A program made the position numbers and the translations under genes. This document shows, piece after piece, positions 1 through 9,448 of a stretch of 64,000 nucleotides of DNA. The stretch lies in contig JBAZGS010000001.1 of assembly GCA_041652755.1 (NCBI GenBank), positions 80,488-144,487 on the forward strand, written 5' to 3'. The first letter of the stretch is position 1. The number at the start of each line of letters is the position of its first letter. Below the pieces are notes generated by a model that was not told where the DNA came from, ran no database searches, and saw only the letters and a program-made list of their open reading frames with translations. The DNA is from JAQTTT01 sp041652755. Its GTDB lineage: Archaea; Nanobdellota; Nanobdellia; Tiddalikarchaeales; Tiddalikarchaeaceae.

Positions 1-106
1 ATTTATTTCCAACTTTAACCAAAGGTTTAGGTATTTTTTTAGTAATTGGCATTAATCTTGTGCCTTTGCCTCCTGCAAGAATTACAGCAGTATCAATATT
101 ATTCAT
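1..106 (-). CDS. Sugar-nucleotide nucleotidyltransferase, N-terminal part (runs off window)
   Basis: Only the first 35 codons are inside the window; the gene continues beyond base 1. The translation starts MNNIDTAVILAGGKGTRL and continues to PITKKIPKPLVKV. This is the nucleotide-binding signature (AGGxGTRLxPxTxxxPKPLxxV) of the NTP-transferase family, which makes NDP-sugars from sugar-1-phosphates (glucose-1-phosphate thymidylyl/uridylyl- or mannose-1-phosphate guanylyltransferases). The start ATG at 106-104 leaves a 74-bp divergent promoter region shared with the gene at 181. The substrate cannot be told from this fragment. A role in surface-glycan precursor supply would fit the rest of the window but is inference. 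Confidence 0.85.
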   Translation of the reverse strand, partial: MNNIDTAVILAGGKGTRLMPITKKIPKPLVKVGNK

Positions 107-180
107 AAAAATTAATAATTAATTATTTTTTTTAAAATTTTACAAACAATTATTTAAATTAACTATGAATTAAATTAAAG

Positions 181-978
181 ATGAAATTATCCTCTAAAAG
201 AATGATTAATTTTACATTTCTTATATTTATCTGCATCTTAGCTGCTTTTTTAATCAAAGGAACAAACGCTATAGGCAACTATAGCGAAATAATTGGCGCG
301 CTTTTCTTTGTCTATGGAATACTGTCCGCTTATTATTTGACAAAAATGCAGGATACAGAAGCTAGCATTGGGGAGCAGACAATGATTGAAGCTTCATCCT
401 GGAAATTGCTTTATTTATACTACAAAAACAAGTGGCCAAAATTGCTTTTTAAAATCTCTGACTTAATCTATGAATATATAAAAGAAGTCTATAGCTTTGA
501 ATACAGGGAATACCATAAATCAGACACCAAATTCTACAAAATAATTGATTACTTATTATCTTTGAAATATGGGGGTGAAATAACCTCAATATATGATTAT
601 TTAAAATCAGTTCAGGACAGCCGCGAATCGCAAAAAATTCTTTATAAAAAAAGCAAAAGCACAAGAGTATACCTGCTACTTTATGTTCTTTTGATTATTT
701 CTGTTTTATCCATTTATGCATTCAAAGGAAATGACTTTTTATACAACATTATTGTAGGGAGCTTTTCAGCAGCAATGATTCTCGTAATGCAAATAATAGT
801 TGAGAAAAAAAGCCTTGCAGGCGATGAATATAATACTTTTTTCAGGCCTTTTGATGAATTAATAGATTTAATGGGCAAAAAAAGAGTTTACGCAGAATCT
901 GTTATAAAATATGGCTTAATTGACACCAAATTGCTTAGCAAGAAAAAAATTCCTTATGAAATAATAAAAGGAAAATAA
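181..978 (+). CDS. Hypothetical four-helix membrane protein
   Basis: A 265-residue protein I do not recognise. Strongly hydrophobic segments lie near residues 9-25, 36-54, 163-181 and 186-207, giving two hairpins separated by a soluble, Tyr/Lys-rich stretch of about 100 residues and followed by a charged C-terminal tail of about 55 residues. This resembles the general layout of small membrane proteins with a cytoplasmic insert, but no catalytic motif is visible. A TATA-like TATTTAAAT element at about 150-160, centred some 26 nt before the ATG, supports this start and a leaderless mRNA. It is transcribed away from the nucleotidyltransferase on its left and ends 56 bp before the dCMP deaminase. 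Confidence 0.6.
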   Translation: MKLSSKRMINFTFLIFICILAAFLIKGTNAIGNYSEIIGALFFVYGILSAYYLTKMQDTEASIGEQTMIEASSWKLLYLYYKNKWPKLLFKISDLIYEYIKEVYSFEYREYHKSDTKFYKIIDYLLSLKYGGEITSIYDYLKSVQDSRESQKILYKKSKSTRVYLLLYVLLIISVLSIYAFKGNDFLYNIIVGSFSAAMILVMQIIVEKKSLAGDEYNTFFRPFDELIDLMGKKRVYAESVIKYGLIDTKLLSKKKIPYEIIKGK

Positions 979-1034
979 TAAGGCAGTTATAGCAAAAGCA
1001 AGATTTATAATTTGAACTTTAATTCTAATATTCA

Positions 1035-1523
1035 ATGAAATCAGACAAAAGGGCTAATTATATCTCTTGGAATGAGTACTTCATGGGAATAGCAATATTA
1101 TCCAGCATGAGAAGCAAGGACCCTAACACTCAAGTGGGCGCGTGCATAGTTGATGATTCTAATAAAATTGTAGGCATTGGCTACAATGGCTTTCCAATTG
1201 GATGCAGCGATGACGAATTGCCCTGGTGCAATGCTTCTGCAAGCCCGAATGACACCAAGTATCCTTATGTTGTTCATGCTGAAGTTAATGCAATACTCAA
1301 CGCCACCAAGAATTTGAAGAATGCCAAAATATTTGTAGCCTTATTCCCCTGCAACGAGTGCGCGAAAGTCATAATTCAATCAGGAATAAATGAAGTAATC
1401 TACTTGTCAGACAAATACTCTGACTCTGATTCAGTGAAAGCGAGCAAGAAAATGTTTGACTTAGCAAAAGTCAAATACACTCAATTCAAAACCGAGCTAA
1501 AAGAACTAAACATCCAGTTTTAA
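1035..1523 (+). CDS. Deoxycytidylate (dCMP) deaminase
   Basis: A 162-residue member of the cytidine/deoxycytidylate deaminase superfamily that converts dCMP to dUMP, feeding dTMP synthesis. The zinc site is complete: HAE at residues 81-83 (His81 ligand, Glu83 proton shuttle) and PCNEC at 105-109 (Cys106 and Cys109 ligands). The N-terminal SWNEYFMGIA, the NTQVGACIVD strand and the GYNGFPIGC loop are typical of dCMP deaminases (ComEB/Dcd1 type) rather than of tRNA or nucleoside deaminases. The TATA-like TTTATAA at 1004-1010 is about 28 nt before the ATG, which argues for a leaderless transcript and for this start. Length is normal for the family. Confidence 0.9.
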   Translation: MKSDKRANYISWNEYFMGIAILSSMRSKDPNTQVGACIVDDSNKIVGIGYNGFPIGCSDDELPWCNASASPNDTKYPYVVHAEVNAILNATKNLKNAKIFVALFPCNECAKVIIQSGINEVIYLSDKYSDSDSVKASKKMFDLAKVKYTQFKTELKELNIQF

Positions 1524-1528
1524 AAAAC

Positions 1529-1538
1529 TTATTTAAAT
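1529..1538 (+). promoter_or_regulatory. TATA element of pilin-anchored gene 1
   Basis: TTATTTAAAT centred about 29 nt before the ATG at 1563. The core TATTTAAAT recurs at nearly the same distance upstream of the related genes at 6822 and 13683, so the three surface genes probably share promoter type and are transcribed leaderless. Confidence 0.6.
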
Positions 1539-1562
1539 GCCTGATTTATTAAAAAAGTTATA

Positions 1563-4500
1563 ATGAAAGCAATAACTCCTATTATAAGTGTTGTTTTATT
1601 AATCATGATTACTGTTTTTGCCAGCGTGTCCGCTTATTTTTTCATAACTTCAACAATGACTGACGCGGAAGGGGGCATTAATCTCAACACTGCCTTTTCT
1701 GACAATTCAAAATTAAGCATAATAAGCTTGTCAGGCAGCAAGGCAATAATTAAGAATGATGGAAAAAGCTCAATCAGCGAAGTTATTGTTTTTCTCAATG
1801 GCGAAATGTTTAATTACACATTTAATCCAGCTCTTCCAGGAGGAGAAGCTGCTGAAATGTATTTTTCACCGCAACTAGCTGGAGAGGATTTGGAGCTAAA
1901 AATATTTTATGGCATAGGAAAAAAGGTTTCTTACACTAGCCCTGCTGCATCCAATACTAATGATTCAGGTTTTGTTACAATAACTAACCCAGTTGTTGTT
2001 TCGGCAAGCATTGTAGAAAACAACACCCAATTATTAGGCTACTGCCAAGCATCAGTTTACAACGCATCAATTGAGTCAGTTTATTATTACGAATGGCTGC
2101 TTGATGAAGAGCTAAACAGCTCAGGAAGCGCTGTAGGCAACCATGATAATCAGAACTATCTACTAAACAATATCACCTCATCAGCTGGCTCATGGAACTT
2201 CAAATGCTTAATTGGCAACGGCACTTATAATTCAAGCTGGAAAACAAGCGCAGCATTAGTAGTAGAACAATCCGGAAGCAACGAGCCAGATGACACTCTT
2301 ATTTACTGCTTGTCCAATAATTCAAGAAACACTTGGTTTAGCGGAAGCATAACTGGAAGCAATGGCGCTTGCTGCGGAGATGACAGCATTAATGATATTT
2401 TCCATAACAATACTTATTTATGCAGTTATGGGGGAGTAATCTTTGATGAAGATAACTTGTACACTGAAGATAAATATGGAGACCATTACAATTATTCAAG
2501 TGGGAAAGGAGTATGTGAATTAAACGGCAATGTCTGGTTTGAGAATCCAGTTAGTTTTGAAGATGATGTTTCTTATGAGTTGGGTCCAGTGCTTATTGAT
2601 TTGGAATTTTCAGATTTTGATTTGGATGGTGATTTGGACATTGTTGTTTTAAACCAGTATGATGTTTCTTATATTGATGCTGTTTTCAGGGTTTTGTTCA
2701 ATGATGGTGAGGGTGGTTTTTCAGGAGAAACTGTTTACGTTGTTGATGGGAATATTGTTGATTTAAGTGTTGCTGACATTAATGATGATGGATATTATGA
2801 TATTTTAGTAGTTAATTTTGGGCATAGTGAATTGGATGTTTACTTGAATGATGGTGATGGAACATTCACTTATGATTCTTACCTTGAAGTTAATAACCCA
2901 TGGGATAGTTCAGTAGGTGATGTTGATAATGATGGTGATTTGGATGTGATTGTAAGCACTTTTATGGATGATGATATTAGTGTTTTCTTGAATGATGGTA
3001 CTGGAACTTTAAGCTATGATGATGACTGGAGTGATTTGGGTGGAACAGGTGATTTGAAGCTTGCTGATTTAAACTCTGACGGCAATCTTGATGTTATTAA
3101 TGCAGACTCTAACTCTAATACTATCAGGTATAGGTTAGGAGTTGGAGATGCTACTTTTGGAAGTTTAAATACTCATAGTGTTGGAACCAATCCTATAGGA
3201 TTAGGAATAGGGGATGTTGATAATGATGGCAATTTGGATATTTTAACAGCTAATAATGGTTCTAATAGTTTCAGCGTTTGCTTGGGAGATGGTGCAGGTA
3301 GTTTTGCAGAAGATGTTGAATACGGTTTTAATCACGCTCCATCTTACTTGAGACTTGGAGACTTGGATAATGATGGTGATTTGGATGTCATGGCAACAAC
3401 TCAAGTTTCAGACGATTTAATGGTTTCATTGAATGATGGTGATGGAACTTTCGCTTCAAGCACTGATTATGGATTAAATAACGCGACTTACGCGTTAAGA
3501 CTTGGAGACTTGAATAATGATGGAACCCTTGATGCAGCAACAACTTATTTTCAAGGAGACTATTACTTAAACGACCAATTAATGATAATATTAAATAATG
3601 GAATAACAGGAACAGGAGGACCATGCTGCGGAGATGATGAAACAACAGATGATTTTTACAACTCAACAAATTATTGCTGCAATGGAGCCTTTGATTCAGG
3701 AAGTTGCTATTGCGGAGATGGAGTATGCCAAGCCTGGGAGGATGAATTAAGCTGCAGTGAAGACTGCATTTCTTTAATAGTTAACAATGCAAGCATAATA
3801 GAATTTAATGGCGCACTCAAAGGTTATTGTAATGCATCAAGTCAAAATGAAAGCCAAGCACTGACTTATTATTATAATTGGACTAAAGATGGAATAGTTA
3901 ATATTAGCGGGACATTATTCAAAGAAGGAAGCATAAGTACATTAAATTCTCATTCTTGCGGTATAACTCTTGATGGTACTGCTAAATGCTGGGGGTATAA
4001 TAATTATGGTCAGTTAGGTATTGGTAATACTACTAATATGCCTTCTCCTGTCAGTGTTTTGGATACTGATAAATATGCTGCAATAGCAGTAGGTTATTCT
4101 CATTCTTGCGGATTAACTGTTGATGGCACAGCAAAATGCTGGGGAAGAAATAATTATGGCCAATTAGGCAATGGAAGTGCTGGCGGAAGTAGTTCTATTC
4201 CTGTTAGTGTTTTGGATACTAATAAATATAGTATATTAACTTTAGGAGAAGCTCATTCTTGCGGTATAACTCTTGATGGCACTGCTAAGTGCTGGGGATT
4301 AAATAATTATGGTCAGTTAGGTATTGGTAATACTACTAATATGCCTTCTCCTGTCAGTGTTTTGGATAATAAAAACTATAAGACTATAACTGCTTCAAAA
4401 GAATATCATACTTGCGGTATAACTCTTGATGGCACTGCTAAGTGCTGGGGATATAATGGTTATGGAGAATTAGGTATTGGTAATACTACTAATATGCCTT

Positions 4501-6581
4501 CTCCTGTCAGTGTTCTAGATAGTAATAAATATGCTGCAATAGCTGCAGGAATTGAACATTCTTGCGGATTAACTGTTGATGGCACTCTTAAATGCTGGGG
4601 ATATAATAGTGCTGGACAACTAGGTATTGGTAATACTACTAATATGCCTTCTCCTGTCAGCGTTCTAGATAGTAATAAATATGCTGCAATAGCTGCAGGA
4701 AATGAATTTTCATGCGGATTAACTGTTGATGGCACAGCAAAATGCTGGGGAATAAATACTCAAGGCCAATTAGGCAATGGAAGTATTGGAGGAAGAAGCT
4801 ATGTTCCTGTTAGTATTTTGGATATTAATAAATATGTTGCAATAACAGCAGGGTATTATCATTCTTGCGGATTAACTGTTGATGGCACAGCAAAATGCTG
4901 GGGAATAAATACTCAAGGCCAGTTAGGCATTGGTAATACTACTACTATGCCTTCTCCAGTTAGTGTTTTAGATTCTTCTAAGTACTCTAATATTAAAATA
5001 TTTGAAAACAAAGACTTGCAAGTAAGCACTTTATATTCAGGAATGGAAGCAGGAAGCTGGGTTTTTAGCTGCAAAGTAGGAAACGGAGTAACCAATTCAA
5101 GCTGGAAGGAAAGCAGTGAAATAATCATTGAAGAAGAGCCTGATAATGCTCTTGCTTATTGTTTGTCTAATTATTCAAGAAATACTTGGTTTAGTGGAGC
5201 AGTAATTGGAATTAATGGTGCTTGCTGTGGAGATGATGGCTCATTGGACAATTTCTACAACACTTCATTATTTTGCAGCTATGGAAAAGTTGTAAAGGAC
5301 CAGGATTCATTGCTTGTAGAGAATTTTCTTGCAGACAACAAGTTTTACAGCTCAGGACAAGGAATATGCGAGCAGAATTTAAATGTATGGAGTTCAAGTG
5401 CTTTTCCTAACTATGCTTGGAGTTATAATGCAATGGTTGAATTGGCAAGCGAGGGGCAAAGCCCTAATCCCGTGATTGTTGACCTTGATAATAATGGTAT
5501 TATGGACATGGTAAGTGCAGGAGTATCTTCTCCAACAAACGCTTTCCATGTTTGGCAAAATGACGGAACTCCTTTTGACACGTGGAATAGATATAATTTA
5601 GGCACAACTTTAGGAAACGTTTATGACATTCACGCTGCTGACTTGGACAATGATGGGGATATGGATATAATCACTGGAGAGACTAATACTGTGGGCATTT
5701 ACATGAATGACGGAACGCCTTTTAGCGGTTCATGGACCAGGTATAATGCCACGACTTGCAGTGGGTTATGTGCTGGATTAGCAGTTGCTGACTTTGATAA
5801 TGATGGTTGGGTTGATATTAGTGTCTCAGAATACACTCCGAAAACTATGAAGATTCTGCGTAATGACCACACTCCTTGGGGAAACTGGTCAGAAGTTAAC
5901 CAAGTTGGAAGCGGATGCGACTCGCATAACGTTGCTGCTGACTGGGACAACGACGGTTATATTGACCTTGGATGCGCAGTATGGACTAATGATGTGAAGA
6001 TATTCCGTAATGATGGAACTCCTTTCAGCGGCACTTGGAGCACTACTCTTTCATTCGGTTCCTCAGTAGGAGGTCCTGCTTTAGGAGTGGCCGACTTTGA
6101 CAACGATGGGTGGCTTGACTTGGCAGCAACATCAAATTTAGGGATAATTATTTACAAAAATGATGGCACTCCTTTCAGCGGTTCATGGACAAGCAATACT
6201 GCAGTTAATGTTGGATCTCAGTCTTTTCAGTTTTCAATAGGAGATCTTAACAATGATGGTTATGTTGATTTGCTGCACGGAGAAAATGCTCAAAGAACAA
6301 TGATTTCAGAAAATGATGGCACTCCTTTCAGCGGCACTTGGACAACTACAACTCTTTACACTGACTCATCCTTTGGTTTATCTGAATGTGCAGTAGGAGA
6401 TATGGACAATGATGGAGACCTTGACTTTATAGAATATATATCTTTTAAAGGATGGCTAATACATGACAATCCTTCATTAAGCGGAAGCAACGGTCCATGC
6501 TGCGGAGATGATGGCACTTATGATAACTTCAGCAACAGTACACATCAATGTGTTAACGGAGTTTTTAGCCCAATAATTTAA
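1563..6581 (+). CDS. Giant pilin-anchored surface protein with two FG-GAP propellers and one RCC1 propeller
   Basis: A 1672-residue extracellular protein. Residues 1-35 (MKAITPIISVVLLIMITVFA...) match the archaeal type IV pilin N-terminal segment (Pilin_N/DUF1628 type), which is processed by a prepilin peptidase and then acts as membrane or filament anchor. Next comes an Ig-like module nearly identical to that of the 6822 gene. Cargo by nucleotide position: seven FG-GAP/VCBS calcium-loop repeats (DxDxDGxxD) at about 2583-3600, a Cys-rich EF-like CGDGVCQAWED module near 3705-3765, seven RCC1 repeats (HSCGxTxDGTAKCWG) at about 3946-4980, and seven more FG-GAP repeats at 5470-6450. A CCGDD Cys module recurs four times. 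Seven repeats per block is the blade number of a closed propeller. Many N-x-S/T sequons are present. A role in adhesion or host contact is inference. Confidence 0.85.
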   Translation: MKAITPIISVVLLIMITVFASVSAYFFITSTMTDAEGGINLNTAFSDNSKLSIISLSGSKAIIKNDGKSSISEVIVFLNGEMFNYTFNPALPGGEAAEMYFSPQLAGEDLELKIFYGIGKKVSYTSPAASNTNDSGFVTITNPVVVSASIVENNTQLLGYCQASVYNASIESVYYYEWLLDEELNSSGSAVGNHDNQNYLLNNITSSAGSWNFKCLIGNGTYNSSWKTSAALVVEQSGSNEPDDTLIYCLSNNSRNTWFSGSITGSNGACCGDDSINDIFHNNTYLCSYGGVIFDEDNLYTEDKYGDHYNYSSGKGVCELNGNVWFENPVSFEDDVSYELGPVLIDLEFSDFDLDGDLDIVVLNQYDVSYIDAVFRVLFNDGEGGFSGETVYVVDGNIVDLSVADINDDGYYDILVVNFGHSELDVYLNDGDGTFTYDSYLEVNNPWDSSVGDVDNDGDLDVIVSTFMDDDISVFLNDGTGTLSYDDDWSDLGGTGDLKLADLNSDGNLDVINADSNSNTIRYRLGVGDATFGSLNTHSVGTNPIGLGIGDVDNDGNLDILTANNGSNSFSVCLGDGAGSFAEDVEYGFNHAPSYLRLGDLDNDGDLDVMATTQVSDDLMVSLNDGDGTFASSTDYGLNNATYALRLGDLNNDGTLDAATTYFQGDYYLNDQLMIILNNGITGTGGPCCGDDETTDDFYNSTNYCCNGAFDSGSCYCGDGVCQAWEDELSCSEDCISLIVNNASIIEFNGALKGYCNASSQNESQALTYYYNWTKDGIVNISGTLFKEGSISTLNSHSCGITLDGTAKCWGYNNYGQLGIGNTTNMPSPVSVLDTDKYAAIAVGYSHSCGLTVDGTAKCWGRNNYGQLGNGSAGGSSSIPVSVLDTNKYSILTLGEAHSCGITLDGTAKCWGLNNYGQLGIGNTTNMPSPVSVLDNKNYKTITASKEYHTCGITLDGTAKCWGYNGYGELGIGNTTNMPSPVSVLDSNKYAAIAAGIEHSCGLTVDGTLKCWGYNSAGQLGIGNTTNMPSPVSVLDSNKYAAIAAGNEFSCGLTVDGTAKCWGINTQGQLGNGSIGGRSYVPVSILDINKYVAITAGYYHSCGLTVDGTAKCWGINTQGQLGIGNTTTMPSPVSVLDSSKYSNIKIFENKDLQVSTLYSGMEAGSWVFSCKVGNGVTNSSWKESSEIIIEEEPDNALAYCLSNYSRNTWFSGAVIGINGACCGDDGSLDNFYNTSLFCSYGKVVKDQDSLLVENFLADNKFYSSGQGICEQNLNVWSSSAFPNYAWSYNAMVELASEGQSPNPVIVDLDNNGIMDMVSAGVSSPTNAFHVWQNDGTPFDTWNRYNLGTTLGNVYDIHAADLDNDGDMDIITGETNTVGIYMNDGTPFSGSWTRYNATTCSGLCAGLAVADFDNDGWVDISVSEYTPKTMKILRNDHTPWGNWSEVNQVGSGCDSHNVAADWDNDGYIDLGCAVWTNDVKIFRNDGTPFSGTWSTTLSFGSSVGGPALGVADFDNDGWLDLAATSNLGIIIYKNDGTPFSGSWTSNTAVNVGSQSFQFSIGDLNNDGYVDLLHGENAQRTMISENDGTPFSGTWTTTTLYTDSSFGLSECAVGDMDNDGDLDFIEYISFKGWLIHDNPSLSGSNGPCCGDDGTYDNFSNSTHQCVNGVFSPII
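3946..4980 (+). repeat. Seven tandem RCC1-like repeats, near-identical at DNA level
   Basis: Seven copies of about 150 bp inside the giant surface gene, each encoding HSCG(I/L)T(L/V)DGTAKCWG followed by a GQLG(I/N)G(N/S) turn and PVSVLD. Long stretches, such as the segment encoding GNTTNMPSPVSVLD, are repeated at 4018, 4320, 4473 and 4624 with almost no change. That indicates recent duplication or gene conversion. Both Cys residues of each blade are conserved and could form disulfides outside the cell. Confidence 0.85.
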
Positions 6582-6586
6582 ACAAA

Positions 6587-6596
6587 TTTATAAATA
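6587..6596 (+). promoter_or_regulatory. TATA element retained in front of the deleted surface-gene remnant
   Basis: TTTATAAATA centred about 27 nt before the ATG at 6618. The spacing matches that of the intact paralogues, so the pseudogene at 6618 seems to have kept its promoter. Confidence 0.5.
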
Positions 6597-6617
6597 ACTC
6601 TTAAATATTATGGCTTA

Positions 6618-6774
6618 ATGGAGTCAATCACTCCTGTAGTCAGCGTTATTTTATTGGTTTTAATCTTTTATACTTTTGTCTCCAGCAGTTGCTAACTGTT
6701 ATGTTTACATATCAATTAAAGATAATAAAATTTATCCGCTTAATGCAACAAATATTTCATTAGCAAACATTTAA
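6618..6774 (+). pseudogene. Internally deleted remnant of a pilin-anchored PQQ-propeller protein
   Basis: The ATG at 6618 opens MESITPVVSVILLVL, the same pilin-like leader as its neighbours, but the frame stops after 25 codons. From about 6680, in another frame, the sequence reads SPAVANCYVYISIKDNKIY and PLNATNISLANI followed by TAA at 6772-6774. This is a last propeller blade and C-terminus almost identical to that of the 13683 gene (SPAVANGYVY... LNATNISLTNI). The remnant is therefore the two ends of a 13683-like gene joined by an internal deletion with a frameshift. It shows that this family is duplicated and lost locally. The short 25-codon peptide could still be made but would lack any cargo. 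Confidence 0.8.
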
Positions 6775-6789
6775 TTGATTAATAAAAAA

Positions 6790-6798
6790 TATTTAAAT
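6790..6798 (+). promoter_or_regulatory. TATA element of pilin-anchored gene 2
   Basis: TATTTAAAT centred about 28 nt before the ATG at 6822. It is the same 9-bp core as at 1530 and 13652. Confidence 0.6.
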
Positions 6799-6821
6799 CC
6801 TTAATTCATTAAAAATGTCAT

Positions 6822-9416
6822 ATGAAGTCAATCACTCCTGTTGTCAGTGTCATATTATTGGTTTTATTGACTGTTGTTGCCAGCATCTCAGCGTTCTTTT
6901 TCATTAATTCAAATGTTTTAGGCTTAGAGTCAGGAGTTGACATTAATAATAATCCAATAACTGATGCTTCAAGGCTTAATTTAGTCAGCATTACCGGAAG
7001 CAAGGCAATAGTAAGAAACGATGGCTCAAGCCCAGTGACTGAAATAATTGTTTTTATCAACGGAGAACTATTCAATTACACTCTTGACTCTCCCCTTATG
7101 CCTGGAGAGTTAAGGGAGATTAATTATAATGCTCAGCAAGCAGGGGAAAATTTGGAGATAAAATTAATCTATAACAATGGAAAATCAGTGACTGACACTA
7201 GCCCTGCAAATAAAAACACTGAAGCTTCCGGATTCGTCCAAGATTACACTCCAAGAGTTATTACAGTAAGCATTGTAGATAATACTACTCAATTATTAGG
7301 CTACTGCCAAGCATCAGTTTACAACGCATCAATTGAGTCAGTTTATTATTATGAATGGCTGCTTGAGGAAGAGCTAAACAGCTCAGGAAGCGCTATAGGC
7401 AATCATGACAATGAGAACTACTTATTAAACAATATCACCTCAGCTGAAGGCTCATGGAAGTTTAAATGTTTAGTAAATAACGGCACATTTAATTCAACTT
7501 GGAGAGAAAGCGAAAATTTAACTATTTATGTTGAACATGATCCTGATGAGTCATCAGCGTATTGTTTGGCAAATAATTCAGCCAACACTTGGCTCACTGG
7601 TTCATGCAATGGAAGCAATTATTCTTGCTGCGGGGACGACGGAGTAGCAGATGATTTCTACAACTCAACAAATTACTGCTGCAATGGAGCATTTGATGAA
7701 GGAACATGCCACTGCGGAGATGGAGTATGCCAAGCCTGGGAGGATTATATTACCTGCAATCAAGATTGCCAGACACCCGTATTTTTTTCATCTAGTTGGG
7801 ATACAACGTTAACGAGCTCAGGATCAAGCGCGAGCAACCAAGTTAAGCTGCCTTTAGTTTCAAGTGGCACTTATGACTTCACAGTTTATTGGGGTGATGG
7901 AAATAGCGATTTAATAACTGCTTATAATCAGGCAGAAGTAACCCATACTTATGATTCAAGCGGAGAATATGATATTAATATTACTGGAACAATTGTTGGA
8001 TGGCGTTTTAATAATGAAGGTGATGTTTTAAAATTATTGGAAATAAGCCATTGGGGAGACCTTAATCTTGGAAACAGTGATTACTACTTTTTTGGATGCA
8101 GCAACCTTAACATCACTGCTGATGATGCTTTGAACCTTACTGGCACAACAAGCCTTACAGGTGCATTCCTTTTCACAGAAACGCTGAACACATCAACGAT
8201 TAATAATTGGGATGTTTCTGAAGTCACTAGCATGAGCGCAATGTTTTCATATTCTTATTTTAATGGCAATATAAGTTCTTGGAACACTTCAAAAGTCACT
8301 TCAATGAATAACATGTTTCATGGTAACCCTAATTTCAATCAAGATATTAATGGTTGGGATGTCAGCAAAGTTACTGACATGAGCTTCATGTTTATGAGTT
8401 CCTCTTTTAATCAGGATATTGGTTCTTGGAATGTTTCAAGTGTCACAAATATGGACCGCATGTTTGCAAGCTCCTCTTTCAATCAGGATATTGGTGCTTG
8501 GGATGTTAGCAGCGTTACGAATATGTTTGGAATGTTCGGAACATCTTCGTTCAATCAGGATATTGGTGCTTGGGATGTTAGCAGCGTTACTAACATGAAT
8601 AGCATGTTTTCTAGTGCAACCAGTTTTAACCAAAACATTGGAAGCTGGAATGTTAGCAGTGTTACTTCTATGAGCAGCATGTTTAGCAATGCTCATAACT
8701 TTAACCAAAATATTGGTGCTTGGGATGTTAGCAGCGTTACTGATATGAGTTACATGTTTCGTACTGCCCAATATTTTAATCAAAATATTGGGAGTTGGAA
8801 TGTTAGCAAAGTTAATAATATGAAAGAAATGTTTTATGGAGCTTCATATTTTAATCAGGATATTAATAGTTGGAATGTTGGTAAGGTTACTAACATGGAT
8901 TCAATGTTTCATGCTGCTTTCTTTTTTAATAAGAATTTGAATTCATGGAATACTAGCAGCGTTACTGATATGAGTGATATGTTTCATCAAGCCAATCAAT
9001 TTAATGGCAATATTGGTGCTTGGGACACAAGCAAAGTAATTACTATGGGTGGAATGTTTTATGATGCCATAGCTTTCAACCAAAATATTGGAGGTTGGAA
9101 TATTAGCAAAGTTACTAATATACAAAGCATGTTTCATACAGCTTCCAGCTTTAATCAGGATATTGGCTCATGGGATACTGGCAGTGTTAATTTTCCACCA
9201 GGAATATTTGATGGAGCATCCAGTTTTAATCAAGATATTAGCGGTTGGGATATGAGTGATGTTACTGAAATGAGTTTTATGTTCCATGATGCAACTAGTT
9301 TTAATCAAGATATTAGCGGTTGGGATGTTGATCAAGTGACTGGATGTTATTTAATATTTGACAATTGCCCAATAAGCCCAGCTAATAAACCTGATCTTAC
9401 ATGCAGCCAAATATGA
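6822..9416 (+). CDS. Pilin-anchored surface protein with 16 DUF285 repeats
   Basis: An 864-residue secreted protein. Residues 1-35 (MKSITPVVSVILLVLLTV...) form the pilin-type leader and anchor. They are followed by about 110 residues shared with the 13683 protein and by the Ig-like module shared with the 1563 protein. A CCGDD/CGDGVCQAWED Cys-rich module lies at about nt 7625-7760. A PKD-like stretch (VYWGDGNSDLITAYNQAEVTHTYDSSGEY type) spans about 7870-8000. From about 8200 to the end there are 16 repeats of about 25 residues with consensus FNQDIGSWDVSxVTxMxxMF. These are the DUF285/bacterial surface 26-residue repeat known from Mycoplasma and other surface proteins. The leaderless promoter supports the start. 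A binding or adhesive role is likely; the ligand is unknown. Confidence 0.85.
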   Translation: MKSITPVVSVILLVLLTVVASISAFFFINSNVLGLESGVDINNNPITDASRLNLVSITGSKAIVRNDGSSPVTEIIVFINGELFNYTLDSPLMPGELREINYNAQQAGENLEIKLIYNNGKSVTDTSPANKNTEASGFVQDYTPRVITVSIVDNTTQLLGYCQASVYNASIESVYYYEWLLEEELNSSGSAIGNHDNENYLLNNITSAEGSWKFKCLVNNGTFNSTWRESENLTIYVEHDPDESSAYCLANNSANTWLTGSCNGSNYSCCGDDGVADDFYNSTNYCCNGAFDEGTCHCGDGVCQAWEDYITCNQDCQTPVFFSSSWDTTLTSSGSSASNQVKLPLVSSGTYDFTVYWGDGNSDLITAYNQAEVTHTYDSSGEYDINITGTIVGWRFNNEGDVLKLLEISHWGDLNLGNSDYYFFGCSNLNITADDALNLTGTTSLTGAFLFTETLNTSTINNWDVSEVTSMSAMFSYSYFNGNISSWNTSKVTSMNNMFHGNPNFNQDINGWDVSKVTDMSFMFMSSSFNQDIGSWNVSSVTNMDRMFASSSFNQDIGAWDVSSVTNMFGMFGTSSFNQDIGAWDVSSVTNMNSMFSSATSFNQNIGSWNVSSVTSMSSMFSNAHNFNQNIGAWDVSSVTDMSYMFRTAQYFNQNIGSWNVSKVNNMKEMFYGASYFNQDINSWNVGKVTNMDSMFHAAFFFNKNLNSWNTSSVTDMSDMFHQANQFNGNIGAWDTSKVITMGGMFYDAIAFNQNIGGWNISKVTNIQSMFHTASSFNQDIGSWDTGSVNFPPGIFDGASSFNQDISGWDMSDVTEMSFMFHDATSFNQDISGWDVDQVTGCYLIFDNCPISPANKPDLTCSQI

Positions 9417-9448
9417 ACTTATTAAGAAGTATAAAATAATTCATTTTT

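Noticed and set aside
4460..4735. Minus-strand open frame opposite the RCC1 repeats
   Set aside because: It is a shadow of the repeated sequence; its own translation is just the repeat in another frame and there is no promoter.
1563..9416. CRISPR-like or satellite arrays suggested by dense repeats
   Set aside because: The repeats are in frame and encode regular protein blades, with no spacer structure.
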